Shown here: piece by piece, positions 17,825 to 27,512 of the stretch
Layout of the letters: the number at the start of each line of letters is the position of its first letter
Position numbering within the stretch: the first letter of the stretch is position 1
Source: Oligoflexia bacterium
Lineage (GTDB): Bacteria; Bdellovibrionota; Bacteriovoracia; Bacteriovoracales; Bacteriovoracaceae
Length of the DNA stretch: 64,000 nt
Direction: 5' to 3'
Assembly (NCBI GenBank): GCA_024229115.1
Contig: JAAEST010000040.1
Coordinates: 124,001 to 188,000 of the forward strand
Made by a program: the position numbers and the translations under genes
Notes under the pieces: generated by a model
What the model was told of the DNA's origin: nothing
The model's database searches: none
The model's input: only the letters and a program-made list of their open reading frames with translations

Positions 17825-18502
17825 TTAAGGCATATTACAAACTAAACCGTCTCTAATGTGAATGGAATGAGAAATTTTTGATGCGACCTGTGGATCATGG
17901 GTAACAAGAATCATCGTTGCGTCAAATTCGCTCGCAAGCTCTTTTAATAGGGCTGTCACCTTTTCACTGTTCTCAGTATCTAAGTTTCCAGTAGGCTCAT
18001 CGCATAATAACAACTTTGGTTTAACGCTTAATGCCCTAATAATATTTATTCTTTGTTGCTCTCCGCCAGAGAGTTGGAAAGGAAACTTCTTTAAGCAGTG
18101 CTCAACACCAAGCAGCTTCGCAAGTTCTTTCGCTCGAGACTCAATTTCTTTGGAATATCTTCCTCCGATCTTTGAAGGAAGGAGAATATTTTGAAGACAG
18201 TTCATGCTTGGTAGAAGAAAGTGAAATTGAAAAACAAATCCTACTGTTGAATTTCTATAGTGAGCTAATTCTTCATCATTCATTCGGTTAAGATTCAATT
18301 TCTTATCATCTACGTTAATGATGACTTCTCCCTCATCAGACCTTTCAAGTCCTCCAATAATATAAAGGAGCGTCGACTTTCCACTTCCACTGGCCCCTTG
18401 AAGAGCGTATTGTTTTCCCTTCTCAAGGTCTAAATCAATTCCAGCGAGAGCTTTCATCTTTCCATATTTTTTAACAACATTTTTAGCACTAACGAGAGAC
18501 AT
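17825..18502 (-). CDS. lolD: Lipoprotein-release ABC transporter ATPase LolD
   Basis: ATPase subunit for extraction of lipoproteins from the inner membrane. 225 residues with Walker A GASGSGKST (about 37-45), Q-loop VFQFHFLLP, signature LSGGEQQR (about 142-149), Walker B LLLCDEPTGNLD and switch His in VTHDP. MacB/LolD-type insert is short. Its start overlaps the permease stop by one base. Confidence 0.92.
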   Translation of the reverse strand: MSLVSAKNVVKKYGKMKALAGIDLDLEKGKQYALQGASGSGKSTLLYIIGGLERSDEGEVIINVDDKKLNLNRMNDEELAHYRNSTVGFVFQFHFLLPSMNCLQNILLPSKIGGRYSKEIESRAKELAKLLGVEHCLKKFPFQLSGGEQQRINIIRALSVKPKLLLCDEPTGNLDTENSEKVTALLKELASEFDATMILVTHDPQVASKISHSIHIRDGLVCNMP

Positions 18503-19707
18503 TAACTGAACTCCTTTCTCAGTCCATGAAGAAGAGATTTCTTTTTAATTCTCCAAATTGAAATTCCATAGGCCATAATCAACCATAATAAGGCCAATCC
18601 AAAGACAAGAATAACTTGTTCTGGCTGAATTAATAATTCAAGAGAACTTAAATAATATACGTCTGCAGGCAACTCTAAATAAGAAATATTATTTAAGGCC
18701 CACTTAAAGATTTCAACAAAAACGAGGGAAGCTAAACAAGATGTGGTCCAAATGAAAAAGATAAAGAGCATCCATAGCTTGTTGATTTTCTTTTGACTCA
18801 TTCCCAGAGCACGGTAGAGAAAGAATTCACGGGCCTTTCTTTCGTTGAGAAACTTAACAAAGGCAATCACATTGAAGATTGAAATTAAGACGATCACTTG
18901 AAGAATTAGGGAGATCGTATTCTTTTCAATATCAACTGCTTTTAATAAGTAATGAAAATCGTACCAATAAGGTTTCACTCGATATTCAATTCCTAACTCT
19001 CCTTCTAATAGAAGAGAGTATTCTTCAATAGCTGTTTGCCTATCGGGAAATTCGTCTCCGTTATCCATCTTAAAATTTGTAGGAATATTAAGAGAAATAC
19101 TATTCACTTTTTCTTGAGAGTTTAGAATCTCTTGAAGTTCACTCAGTTTAATATAAACAATTCGAGAGTCTTTTTCATAAACATTGTGAGAGATAGTTCC
19201 CACAATAGGAAAAGTATGAAGTTGCGGTAGATCAGCACTTTCTTTATTACCATTAGCAAGTGCAATAACGACCTCGTCTCCCTCTTTTGCATTTAAACTC
19301 TTGGCCAGAGATTCACCAATGACCACGGCTCCCGCTTTGAGCTGCACATTCATTCCAGTGATCGCATTAAAATTCTGATCATCAATCCCAATGATTGAGA
19401 CCCCTTTTGATTGATCATCTGAAACAATAAAGCCCTCACTTAATATGGAATAAGAAACTCTTTCGATTTTTAGATAATCAAAAATAGGTTGAACTTTATT
19501 TACTTTGAAAAATCCATTATCTGAAGTGATTGAAATTTCACCTGAGGCGTTTTTTAATCCTTCCTTTAAAGAATAAACGAAACCATCCATCAGCCCTATC
19601 GTACAAAGAATCACTCCGATACTAAAAGAAAGTCCTACAAGAACACCGAGAACAAATTTTCTTGCTTGCGAGTCAAAGAATAGAGAAAAGAAAGTATGTC
19701 CAAACAC
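18502..19707 (-). CDS. Lipoprotein-release ABC transporter permease (LolC/LolE type)
   Basis: 401 residues with the FtsX/MacB architecture: one membrane helix near the N-terminus (about 16-40), a large periplasmic domain (about 45-260), then three helices in an FtsX domain (about 265-395) containing the RAxG segment FFLYRALGMSQKKIN. Only one permease gene is present, so the transporter may be a homodimer as in bacteria with LolF. It abuts prfB with no spacer and overlaps lolD by one base. Confidence 0.88.
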   Translation of the reverse strand: MFGHTFFSLFFDSQARKFVLGVLVGLSFSIGVILCTIGLMDGFVYSLKEGLKNASGEISITSDNGFFKVNKVQPIFDYLKIERVSYSILSEGFIVSDDQSKGVSIIGIDDQNFNAITGMNVQLKAGAVVIGESLAKSLNAKEGDEVVIALANGNKESADLPQLHTFPIVGTISHNVYEKDSRIVYIKLSELQEILNSQEKVNSISLNIPTNFKMDNGDEFPDRQTAIEEYSLLLEGELGIEYRVKPYWYDFHYLLKAVDIEKNTISLILQVIVLISIFNVIAFVKFLNERKAREFFLYRALGMSQKKINKLWMLFIFFIWTTSCLASLVFVEIFKWALNNISYLELPADVYYLSSLELLIQPEQVILVFGLALLWLIMAYGISIWRIKKKSLLHGLRKEFS

Positions 19708-20839
19708 CTAGGACTCTCCTCCCACTTGAACACTCCATCTTAAAAAACTATCCATGAAACCATCAAGATCACCGTCGAGAACTTTATCAGCATTACCACT
19801 TTCGAAGTTAGTTCGATGGTCTTTCACCATTTTATAGGGATGAAGAACATAAGAACGAATCTGTGCTCCCCATTCAATTTTCTTTTTTGAGGCTTCCATT
19901 TCATCGTCTTTTGCTCGTTGTTCGGCCAAGGCCAAATCATAAAGTCTTGATCGAAGAACTTTCATGGCCTGCATCTTGTTTTGCAGCTGACTTCTTTCAT
20001 TCTGACAAGTTACCACAACACCTGAAGGCTTATGTGTAATTCTAACTGCAGAGTCCGTTGTATTAACTGACTGTCCACCAGCTCCACCAGAACGATAAAC
20101 ATCAATTTTTAAATCTGAATCATTGATTTCAATTTCAATATCATCATCGACTTCAGGTGAAACAAACATCGAAGCAAAAGAAGTATGCCTTCTAGCATTG
20201 CTATCAAAAGGGCTAATTCTTACTAAACGGTGAACTCCGGTTTCAGACTTAAGCATTCCATAAGCATAAGGACCTTCAATAGTCATAGTTGCCGACTTTA
20301 TTCCGGCTCCGTCACCAGCTTGGACATCTAAAGTTTGTACTTTAAAATTCTTAGATTCGGCCCAGCGTTGAATCATTCGATAAAGCATGGAAGCCCAATC
20401 ACAAGATTCTGTTCCACCAGCACCTGAGTTAATTGTCACAATGGCATTATTAGGGTCAGCTTCCTCACTTAAGAGTACTTTTTGTTCGGCCTTTGCAAAT
20501 TGTTCAATGAACTTATCGTATATATCACAAGCTTCGCTGGCCGAAGATTCATCCCCCTCACCTGCATATTCTTCTAAGATTTCAAATTCATCATAGAGAT
20601 CTTGCAGAGACTGGTAGGTATTATAAACATCTTGGAGTAGACTTTTCTCTTTTTGAATTTTAGCGGCATTATCAGCATCATTCCAAAAGCCTTCGAGGGC
20701 TTCCATTTGGGCTATTTCTTCTAATCGATCAGCTTTCTTATCGACTTCAAAGTGACCCCCTTAGCGAAGCTAATTTATCACTAAATTTTTTAATTTCATT
20801 TCTAGATTCATCAAATTTAATTTTTAAATTTTGATCCAT
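19708..20839 (-). CDS. prfB: Peptide chain release factor 2 (programmed +1 frameshift)
   Basis: RF2 terminates translation at UGA and UAA. The full protein is read from ATG 20837-20839 for 30 codons (ending LRGSL), meets TGA at 20747-20749 and continues in the +1 frame with EVDKKADRLEE to give about 376 residues. SPF (anticodon-like motif, in RISPFDSN) and GGQ (SGGAGGQS) are present. Starting at the later ATG 20706 would drop the conserved N-terminal helices. It lies 2 bases after ybeY and directly before the lol genes. Confidence 0.95.
20747..20761 (-). promoter_or_regulatory. RF2 autoregulatory frameshift site
   Basis: On the minus strand AGGGGG-TCA-CTT-TGA: an internal Shine-Dalgarno sequence 3 bases before the slippery CTT and the in-frame TGA stop. 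This matches the E. coli prfB site (AGGGGG-TAT-CTT-TGA) in order and spacing. Low RF2 lets the ribosome slip +1 on CTT and make more RF2. Confidence 0.95.
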
Positions 20840-20841
20840 GA

Positions 20842-21384
20842 CTATGCCTTTAATTGTATCGAGAGACTTTTTAAAATATCTTCTTCAAAACCAAACATTA
20901 GATCTTCTTCTGCTTGGGAAATTTCATGGTCGAAGCCAAGTAAGTGGAGAAAACCATGTGTCAGAAGGTGAATAATTTCTTCTTCTGTCGTTATATTAAA
21001 TTCTTTTCCTTGATTAATGGCCACATCAAGACAGATATAAATATCTCCAAGCTCGGCCATCCCAAAAATATCTTCTTCCCCTCCCCTCAAGTTTTCATAG
21101 AGAGCAAAGGAGAGAACATCAGTAATTTTATCTTTATCGCGATAATCTTTATTCAAATTTTGAATTGTTCTATTATCACAAAGCTGAACACTAAACTCGG
21201 TTTCAAAAGTTTCATCAATAAGCTCGTGTTCAATAATAAAATTATAGAATGCATCAGTGAGATGATTCAGATACTGATTAAGTTTTTTGGTATCAATATT
21301 CTTGAGATCTAAACCTTCAACAATAGACCAATTGAGAACTAAATTCCCTTTTTCATAACAATCTAATGTCTCATTTTCGGCCAT
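20842..21384 (-). CDS. ybeY: Endoribonuclease YbeY
   Basis: Zinc-dependent RNase involved in 16S rRNA 3'-end maturation and ribosome quality control. 180 residues with the metal motif THGFLHLLGFDHE (H-x3-H-x5-H, about 141-153) and YRDKDKITDVLSFAL in the middle. The N-terminus is about 25 residues longer than in many relatives. It is the first gene of the minus-strand envelope block and diverges from mazG. Confidence 0.93.
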   Translation of the reverse strand: MAENETLDCYEKGNLVLNWSIVEGLDLKNIDTKKLNQYLNHLTDAFYNFIIEHELIDETFETEFSVQLCDNRTIQNLNKDYRDKDKITDVLSFALYENLRGGEEDIFGMAELGDIYICLDVAINQGKEFNITTEEEIIHLLTHGFLHLLGFDHEISQAEEDLMFGFEEDILKSLSIQLKA

Positions 21385-21443
21385 GACAATCCCATGTAAA
21401 CATTGTTACCATAATGCTAACAAACTAAACTCTGGGTGTAAAA

Positions 21444-22247
21444 ATGGAACTCACTGAATTTAAAAGACTTTATGATGTTGTTGCAAAGCTAAGGGATCCT
21501 GATGGAGGTTGTCCTTGGGACCTTAAGCAAACACACCAATCTCTTCTTAGGTTTCTGCAAGAGGAAAGCTATGAGTTCATTGACGCGGTAGAAGATAAAG
21601 ATGATAAGAAAATGGAAGATGAATTAGGAGATGTCTTGCTTCAAGTTCTTCTTCATAGTGTCATAGGAAAGCAAAGAAAGGCCTTTGACTTGGAGAGCGT
21701 TTCTAAAAATCTCGCCGATAAGCTTGTCCGTCGTCACCCACATGTTTTTGATAATCCTGAAGGTCGAGAGTTCTCTGATGAAGAAATCAAAGAAAACTGG
21801 CAAGCAATTAAGGGACAGGAAAAAGAATCAGAAGAAAAGGTTTACGCTATCAATAAAGATATCCTTTCCATGCCATCGTTACTTAGTGCTTTTAAAATTG
21901 GAAAGAAAACTGAATATGTTAATTTTGACTGGGATGATCATCAGCAGGTGGCCTATAAAGTTGAAGAAGAATGGCAGGAACTTAAAGAAGAAATTGTTCC
22001 AGGGGCAATTAATAAAGAAAGGGCCTTTGAAGAGATCGGAGACTTTCTCTTCAGTAGTGCTCAATTGGCAAGGCACCTAGGTTTTGATCCAGAGGAAGCT
22101 TTAAGACAGGCCAATAAAAAATTCTTGAAACGATATAATGCAATGGAAGAACTCATCCGTCAGAAAAATCTCAATATGAAAGAGATGACTCAGAATGAGC
22201 TTGATCAATATTGGCAAATCACAAAAATGAATGAGCGTTCCGAATGA
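21444..22247 (+). CDS. mazG: Nucleoside triphosphate pyrophosphohydrolase MazG
   Basis: Hydrolyses NTPs and dNTPs to monophosphate and pyrophosphate, often as house-cleaning. 267 residues with two MazG domains. The first has GGCPWDLKQTHQSL and EESYEFIDAV...DELGDVLLQ (ExxE..D metal residues, about 38-70). The second has VEEEWQELKEEI...EIGDFLFSS (about 172-205). It overlaps coaE by ATGA, so they are coupled. Confidence 0.94.
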   Translation: MELTEFKRLYDVVAKLRDPDGGCPWDLKQTHQSLLRFLQEESYEFIDAVEDKDDKKMEDELGDVLLQVLLHSVIGKQRKAFDLESVSKNLADKLVRRHPHVFDNPEGREFSDEEIKENWQAIKGQEKESEEKVYAINKDILSMPSLLSAFKIGKKTEYVNFDWDDHQQVAYKVEEEWQELKEEIVPGAINKERAFEEIGDFLFSSAQLARHLGFDPEEALRQANKKFLKRYNAMEELIRQKNLNMKEMTQNELDQYWQITKMNERSE

Positions 22248-22873
22248 ACTTAATTTCAAACCTTTCTCCAGAAAAAAGAATTCATGGTTGTAAAATTCCA
22301 GTCCTAGGGCTTACCGGTGGGATTGCAAGTGGTAAATCAACTGCTTCAGACTTCTTGGCCAGTAAAGGCTTTAAAGTCATTAATGCTGATAAATTAGTTA
22401 AAGATATTTACGAGACAAAAGAAGCCAAGAATTTTGTAAGTCTCGTTTGTCCTCAAGCCGTTTCTAATGACTTTATCCATTTTCCAACATTTCGTGAGTT
22501 TGTTTTTAATCAAGAAGAGATGATCGAAAGAGTTGAAAATTTTATTTATCAGCGAATGCCAGAGAGGTTTCTCAAAGAATGTGAGGGGCATCCATGGGTT
22601 ATTTATGATGTTCCTCTTCTATTTGAAAAGGAGCTCGATGAAAAAGTAGATACGATTCTCTTGATTGCTTGCTCTCGAGAAGAGCAAAAGAAGCGTTTAA
22701 TGGCACGAGATAATTCTTCTGGAGAAATGGCCGATAAGATTCTTGATCTTCAATGGCCTATGGATGAAAAAAGAAAGCTTGCACATCATATTATTGAGAA
22801 TGATCATTCTATTGAAGATCTCAAAAAAAAGCTCGAGGACTATCTCGAGCTTGATGATTATTTCATTTCTTGA
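22244..22873 (+). CDS. coaE: Dephospho-CoA kinase CoaE
   Basis: Last step of coenzyme A synthesis, phosphorylating the 3'-hydroxyl of dephospho-CoA. 209 residues with P-loop GLTGGIASGKST (about 22-33), INADKLVKDIY and DVPLLFEKELD (about 122-132). The N-terminus is about 15 residues longer than usual. The ATG overlaps the mazG stop and the 3' end overlaps the convergent VOC gene by 16 bases. Confidence 0.93.
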   Translation: MNLISNLSPEKRIHGCKIPVLGLTGGIASGKSTASDFLASKGFKVINADKLVKDIYETKEAKNFVSLVCPQAVSNDFIHFPTFREFVFNQEEMIERVENFIYQRMPERFLKECEGHPWVIYDVPLLFEKELDEKVDTILLIACSREEQKKRLMARDNSSGEMADKILDLQWPMDEKRKLAHHIIENDHSIEDLKKKLEDYLELDDYFIS

Positions 22874-23283
22874 TTGATTGCGATGAGATTGTCATCAGGG
22901 TCTTTAAGAATAAACCACTTTGTTCCCCAATGAGTAATTTCCGGTGGTATCACGACTGAATCTTTGTCTGTAATTGAATCAAAGGCCTCTTGAAGATTCT
23001 CTACATTGAGATGAACTGTTGGCCTTACCCCATTCATCCCTTCTCTCCACGCGTGATCTGCACCCTGATCGCCACCCTCGGATCCTGTTGAATCCTCATG
23101 ATCACCATGATCTTCAGCGATAGCGAGAGTGAAGTTTCCTTCATTTTTTAAGATTGCTCCTCGATGGCCAGGGTTATCTCCCCAAGTCGTGACGACATTC
23201 ATCTGTAATTGATCGCGATAAAACGCTAGCGTCTTATCCCAATCAGATGGAGCGATAAATAAATGATCAAACGTTGCTTTCAT
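22858..23283 (-). CDS. VOC-fold (glyoxalase/bleomycin-resistance superfamily) protein
   Basis: 141 residues with two beta-alpha-beta-beta-beta modules. FDHLFIAPSDWDKTLAFYRDQLQ opens the first and PTVHLNVENLQEAFDSI the second, ending DPDDNLIAINQ. A metal or substrate pocket is likely, with candidates His7 and the closing acidic cluster. A His/Asp/Gly-rich loop (EDHGDHEDSTGSEGG) is unusual. Its start lies within the 3' end of the upstream large gene (17-base overlap). The substrate is unknown. Confidence 0.8.
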   Translation of the reverse strand: MKATFDHLFIAPSDWDKTLAFYRDQLQMNVVTTWGDNPGHRGAILKNEGNFTLAIAEDHGDHEDSTGSEGGDQGADHAWREGMNGVRPTVHLNVENLQEAFDSITDKDSVVIPPEITHWGTKWFILKDPDDNLIAINQEMK

Positions 23284-25684
23284 TATTTAAATTCTTTTCA
23301 AACTCTGGTTCTACATGAAATTCAATTTCAACTTCTTCTCTTACGATACGACCATCTACACTTTCGCCGCCATCATTTTTTCTTTCTAAGAGAAGCTTCT
23401 CTGTTGTTTTCGCAATTTCTCTATCAGTGTTGAATGATGTGAAGAGATCGTGCATTGAAGATACAACCTGACCATCAACTTTTTCACCCATTCTAATCAA
23501 AGATCCAGCTTTGAAAGAAATTGTCTCTATTAGTTCTTTCGCTTCATTCATAACAGCTTTAAACTCTTGAAGGTTTGGAACTTTAGAATCTTGAATTATC
23601 ATTTCACACTTACTCAGTCCTACATCCATACTTCTAACGAGACCACTGAATTCGCCAAAGACCTTCTCAACACCTTTCATCTCTAACTTAATACGACTAA
23701 GGCTTTGCTCTAGTCTCACATCCCCGCCTTCACGCTTCATGAAGATAAGAGATTGCTCCACACTTTGTGAGAGTCTTCCTTTGAGGTCATCAATTTCTGA
23801 ACGAATGGCCTTAAAGTCATCTCTAAGAGCACTAACTGTAGCAAATGCTTTGGCATTTTCGTTAATAACTCGATCAGCTTTAATGGCAGAATCGAGAACG
23901 ATACTTTCTTCTCTTAAAACCGCTTGTGCTGACTGAACAGATTTATCAAGAAGCTCTTCCATTTGGAATCTTAAATCAGTCCCATGAACAATCGAGTCTC
24001 GTGTTGTCTTAAAGTTTTGAATCGTTTGATCAACAACCTTTCTTCTATCACCTTCAACTTTCTCAACATCATCAAGAAGTTTGTACTGATCATAAAGTTT
24101 ATTTTCAAGATCATCTATTTCAGCAAGAAGACCATGCTTTTGCTGAGAAACTAAATCATGATGGTTTTGAAATCCGTCAAAAATATTTGTGATCCCTGCG
24201 ATTTCAAAGTCCTTGATAATTTTATTTTTAAATTCATTATTGTATGAATTTGAAGCTAAAGCTTCTAAAGTTTTCTTAATTGGAGAAACAATGGCTTTCG
24301 TTTGATTAGAAATTGTTTCTTCTAAACTTCTCAATGGATAGAAGAAGATCATAATTCTTTTTTGTCCAGCATACTCTACTGGTGAAACATACATTTCAAA
24401 AGGACTCACTTCTTCTGTTTTTCTATCTTTCAATTGAATTTGATAAATCCCAGCAATCCCTTCACGTAGGGCCATCAGTACAGGATCATCATCCCCAAGA
24501 TTAGTGAACTGTTGTAGATAGTCCCAACTAATATTTTCTTCTCTCTTATTCTCAAAATTCCAATGATTGAAGAAAAGATTATTGGCCCAAACCATATTCA
24601 AGTTACTATCGAGTAGAATTGAGCTAAATGGTACTGCCTCTTGAAAAACAGTTCCAAAACTCATTCTCTTGTGGATATATTCTCTAAGTCTCGTGAGTTC
24701 TGTTTTAAAATCTTGAGACATTCTCGAATCAAAAGATGCTCCTACTGGAATAATCATTTCTTCGATAACTCTTCTCGTATAATACTCAACATCTTTGTAA
24801 ATCTGTTTCTTATTTCTACGATAGACAATAAACCCTCCAAGAAGACCTAACGCTAACACTCCAAGAAGACCAAGAAGACCAAAAGTTAAGTTTCTTGCAT
24901 TCTTTTCAATTCTAATTTTTTGTAATGAAATTTCAGGTTCAACTACAACTAACCACTTATCATAAGCAGAGTTAAGTTTGACATGAGCAGAACTAAAAGA
25001 CTTTAGTCCTTCTAAATATCTTTCAATAAGTTTCATCTCTGAATTGAGAGTCTGAATCTTAGTTAAGATTTGTTGCTTATCTAGTGAAGTAAGAACAGAG
25101 TTCGTTGTAACTGAGATCATTGTCTCAATATCCTTAGAGATACTTCTATGGAGATTATTTAAAGAACGATATCTGAAGAAACCTGGAGTACTAACTCTTC
25201 CTGGTGAAAGTTTCGTCTGGATACGACGAGACATTCTCGTTAATGTTCTCCAACGATTCTGAACAACAAAGTTATTAAAGTCTGAAATTTTGTTTCCTAA
25301 AACAAGAACAACCTTCGAGAGGTTTGAACTTTGAAGAAGTCCTTTTGTTGAGCTTTTAGTTACTTCGATTTCTCTTTCTAGGTTTCTATATTCTTCTACG
25401 TTTGCAATTTGATCCAGTCTACGAACTTCATTTCCGAAAGATTCTAATCTTTTGATCGAATCTTTAACTCTGTCGTTTTCAACTAGTTTTCTAATTTCAA
25501 CAACACTATTTTTTGCTTTTAACTCTTCTAGTTTTAAACTTGCCTCAAATGAGCTGGTGATATTTCTTGTATTAAGAAATCCATCGTCCCAAAGAAGTTT
25601 TACACCTGTACCTGTAACTGCAATCACTGTTAGTAAGAGGCAAAAATAAAATGCCTGCAAACTTCTACTCAAACGTAGCTTCAT
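23267..25684 (-). CDS. Large membrane sensor-like protein with PAS-like and coiled-coil regions
   Basis: 805 residues, no exact family recognised. Helix at about 12-32, a mostly helical extracytoplasmic region (about 33-270), a second membrane helix at about 272-292 (LLGLLGVLALGLLGGFIVY), a PAS-like segment near 345-455 (SSILLDSNLNMVWANNLFFNHW), then long coiled coils to about 740 and an acidic tail. No histidine kinase, GGDEF or MCP signalling tip is visible. It is distal in the fli/flh operon, so a role in motility or polar organisation is possible but unproven. Confidence 0.7.
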   Translation of the reverse strand: MKLRLSRSLQAFYFCLLLTVIAVTGTGVKLLWDDGFLNTRNITSSFEASLKLEELKAKNSVVEIRKLVENDRVKDSIKRLESFGNEVRRLDQIANVEEYRNLEREIEVTKSSTKGLLQSSNLSKVVLVLGNKISDFNNFVVQNRWRTLTRMSRRIQTKLSPGRVSTPGFFRYRSLNNLHRSISKDIETMISVTTNSVLTSLDKQQILTKIQTLNSEMKLIERYLEGLKSFSSAHVKLNSAYDKWLVVVEPEISLQKIRIEKNARNLTFGLLGLLGVLALGLLGGFIVYRRNKKQIYKDVEYYTRRVIEEMIIPVGASFDSRMSQDFKTELTRLREYIHKRMSFGTVFQEAVPFSSILLDSNLNMVWANNLFFNHWNFENKREENISWDYLQQFTNLGDDDPVLMALREGIAGIYQIQLKDRKTEEVSPFEMYVSPVEYAGQKRIMIFFYPLRSLEETISNQTKAIVSPIKKTLEALASNSYNNEFKNKIIKDFEIAGITNIFDGFQNHHDLVSQQKHGLLAEIDDLENKLYDQYKLLDDVEKVEGDRRKVVDQTIQNFKTTRDSIVHGTDLRFQMEELLDKSVQSAQAVLREESIVLDSAIKADRVINENAKAFATVSALRDDFKAIRSEIDDLKGRLSQSVEQSLIFMKREGGDVRLEQSLSRIKLEMKGVEKVFGEFSGLVRSMDVGLSKCEMIIQDSKVPNLQEFKAVMNEAKELIETISFKAGSLIRMGEKVDGQVVSSMHDLFTSFNTDREIAKTTEKLLLERKNDGGESVDGRIVREEVEIEFHVEPEFEKNLNNESNV

Positions 25685-25719
25685 CTCTAACCATCCTTAG
25701 CGCAAAAATGTTCCAAAAC

Positions 25720-26691
25720 CTATTTATTAAAAATAGAGAAAAAATCGAATTCTTTGTATGTTTTTGAATGTGACTTAACAACATCCTGTTCCTTGTCATT
25801 GACCTGATTTGTAGACAAACATCCTGTTTTGTACTCGCGAAAAAGACTCTTCGTGATTCTTTTTCCCTTACTAGGTATTATGAAGGAAATAGGACGAAAT
25901 AAAAAGGCGAAATGCAGAATTTCACCGTCCCAATCAGCTCCTAAAAAATCCCTAGTAACTTTATCAGTTTCTAATAAAGTTCCATCACTATTGATAACGA
26001 AGATTGGGTGTTTTCCAAGATTTGCTTCATTGAAAAACTCATCCAAAGTTTTAGAATATCGAGTAAAACCATCGGACAATCCTAAAACAAAGTCATCATT
26101 TAACTCATAACCTCTAACATATTTTTGATTGGCCAGCTGTTCCTGAGTATTTAGATCAAATTCTATATATAACCCATCGCTCTCTTCAGAGATTTTGTAA
26201 GTGAGCATACATCTTTTTGAAAAAAAGTATCGATAAAGACGATATGTTTCATCTCTTTTTTCGAGTAAGTTTTCAGGGTTAATTTTTGTTCTTAATTTAC
26301 AACTTTCAGGCGTTATCGAAATAGTAATATTTCCACCTGAATAAAATAAATTTGTAAGACCAATAAACTTTGGGAATACTTCAAAAAGATTATTCCATCT
26401 TTCTAAAGAGAAGTTTTCTATTTTCTTAACATAGGTAAAATCACATGCAGCATTGATCGTTTGATAGAAAGTCTTAACATAGTCGTCAACTCTTCTCTCA
26501 AGCCATTTGACTACATGATAGTGTGATTTTTTGAGGTTCTGCCTTTCAACAGCACCTCTATAGATTTCTGAGAAATGGAAATGAAGCCTATCTAAAATGG
26601 GAGAAATATCAGAATTACCTAATTGATAGAGGTCTTCTAATGCTCTTATTCCCGACTGTAATTGACTTTCTAGCTTCTGATCCATTTTCAT
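25720..26691 (-). CDS. Unknown cytosolic protein in the flagellar operon
   Basis: 323 residues, not recognised. Helical N-terminus (about 1-110), a middle with beta character (GGNITISITPESCKLR) and a PAS-like stretch FVINSDGTLLETDKVTRDFLG near 232-252. No membrane segment or signal peptide. It lies 20 bases after fliA and 35 before the large sensor-like gene, both on the same strand, so the three are probably cotranscribed. The shared PAS-like segments hint that the two unknowns act together. Confidence 0.65.
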   Translation of the reverse strand: MKMDQKLESQLQSGIRALEDLYQLGNSDISPILDRLHFHFSEIYRGAVERQNLKKSHYHVVKWLERRVDDYVKTFYQTINAACDFTYVKKIENFSLERWNNLFEVFPKFIGLTNLFYSGGNITISITPESCKLRTKINPENLLEKRDETYRLYRYFFSKRCMLTYKISEESDGLYIEFDLNTQEQLANQKYVRGYELNDDFVLGLSDGFTRYSKTLDEFFNEANLGKHPIFVINSDGTLLETDKVTRDFLGADWDGEILHFAFLFRPISFIIPSKGKRITKSLFREYKTGCLSTNQVNDKEQDVVKSHSKTYKEFDFFSIFNK

Positions 26692-26711
26692 CCTGAAAAA
26701 GGATAGGTAAT

Positions 26712-27497
26712 TTAGCTGGCCAGATCTTCAGGCCTTTCAAAAACCATCCTAAGTTTTGCTTTTAACTTCATAATTGCTTGCGTGTGTAACTGACTCACTC
26801 TTGATTCTGTTACATCAAGAACCTGTCCAATCTCTTTAAGATTAAGGTCCTCATAATAATAAAGAGATAGTACAAGTCTTTGCTTCTCAGGAAGAGTCAT
26901 AATACCTTCCTTAATCTTATCTCTTACATTTTTATAGCTAACAGCATGAAATGGATTTGAAGATCTGCTATCTTCCATTAATCCGGCCATTAACTTCTTA
27001 TCCCCTCTATTAAAACTTGCAGAGTCATCAATATTAAGAAGACTTACTGATTTTGCTTTATTGAGAAGGTCATGAAATTCATCTTGAGTACAATTTAGTT
27101 CCTTACACATTTCTTCATCAGTAGCAGGACGACCTAAATCACTTTCAAGCTTTGAATATGTTCTTTCAATTAATTTTGCTTTTTCTCTTACAGAACGAGG
27201 AACCCAGTCTTGTGCTCTTAGTTCGTCTAGAATCGCTCCTCTAACTCTAAACTCAGCATATGTTTTAAATTTATTGTCTCTTGTTGGATCAAACTTATCG
27301 ATTGCATCCATTAAACCAATTACACCACAAGAGATAAGATCATCTAGTTCAATATTACTCGGAAGTCTCGCTGCAATCTTCTGTGCAATAAACTTAATTA
27401 GTGGTGCGTATTCGATGATAATTTCATCTTTTGTTTTCGCATCGATTTTACATTTATAGTCTTTTAAGTTTTTTAATTTCTTTGCCAGAGAAGACAT
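26712..27497 (-). CDS. fliA: Flagellar sigma factor sigma-28 (FliA)
   Basis: RNA polymerase sigma factor for late flagellar and chemotaxis genes. 261 residues from ATG 27495-27497, preferred over an upstream GTG because AAGGAG lies 8 bases before it. Region 2 has DLISCGVIGLMDAIDKFDP and FKTYAEFRVRGAILDELR, then DWVPRSVREK. Region 4 ends with LNLKEIGQVLDVTESRVSQ (about 220-238). It follows flhG in the classical order flhA-flhF-flhG-fliA. FlgM was not found here. Confidence 0.93.
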   Translation of the reverse strand: MSSLAKKLKNLKDYKCKIDAKTKDEIIIEYAPLIKFIAQKIAARLPSNIELDDLISCGVIGLMDAIDKFDPTRDNKFKTYAEFRVRGAILDELRAQDWVPRSVREKAKLIERTYSKLESDLGRPATDEEMCKELNCTQDEFHDLLNKAKSVSLLNIDDSASFNRGDKKLMAGLMEDSRSSNPFHAVSYKNVRDKIKEGIMTLPEKQRLVLSLYYYEDLNLKEIGQVLDVTESRVSQLHTQAIMKLKAKLRMVFERPEDLAS

Positions 27498-27512
27498 CAG
27501 TAGCACTCCTTA

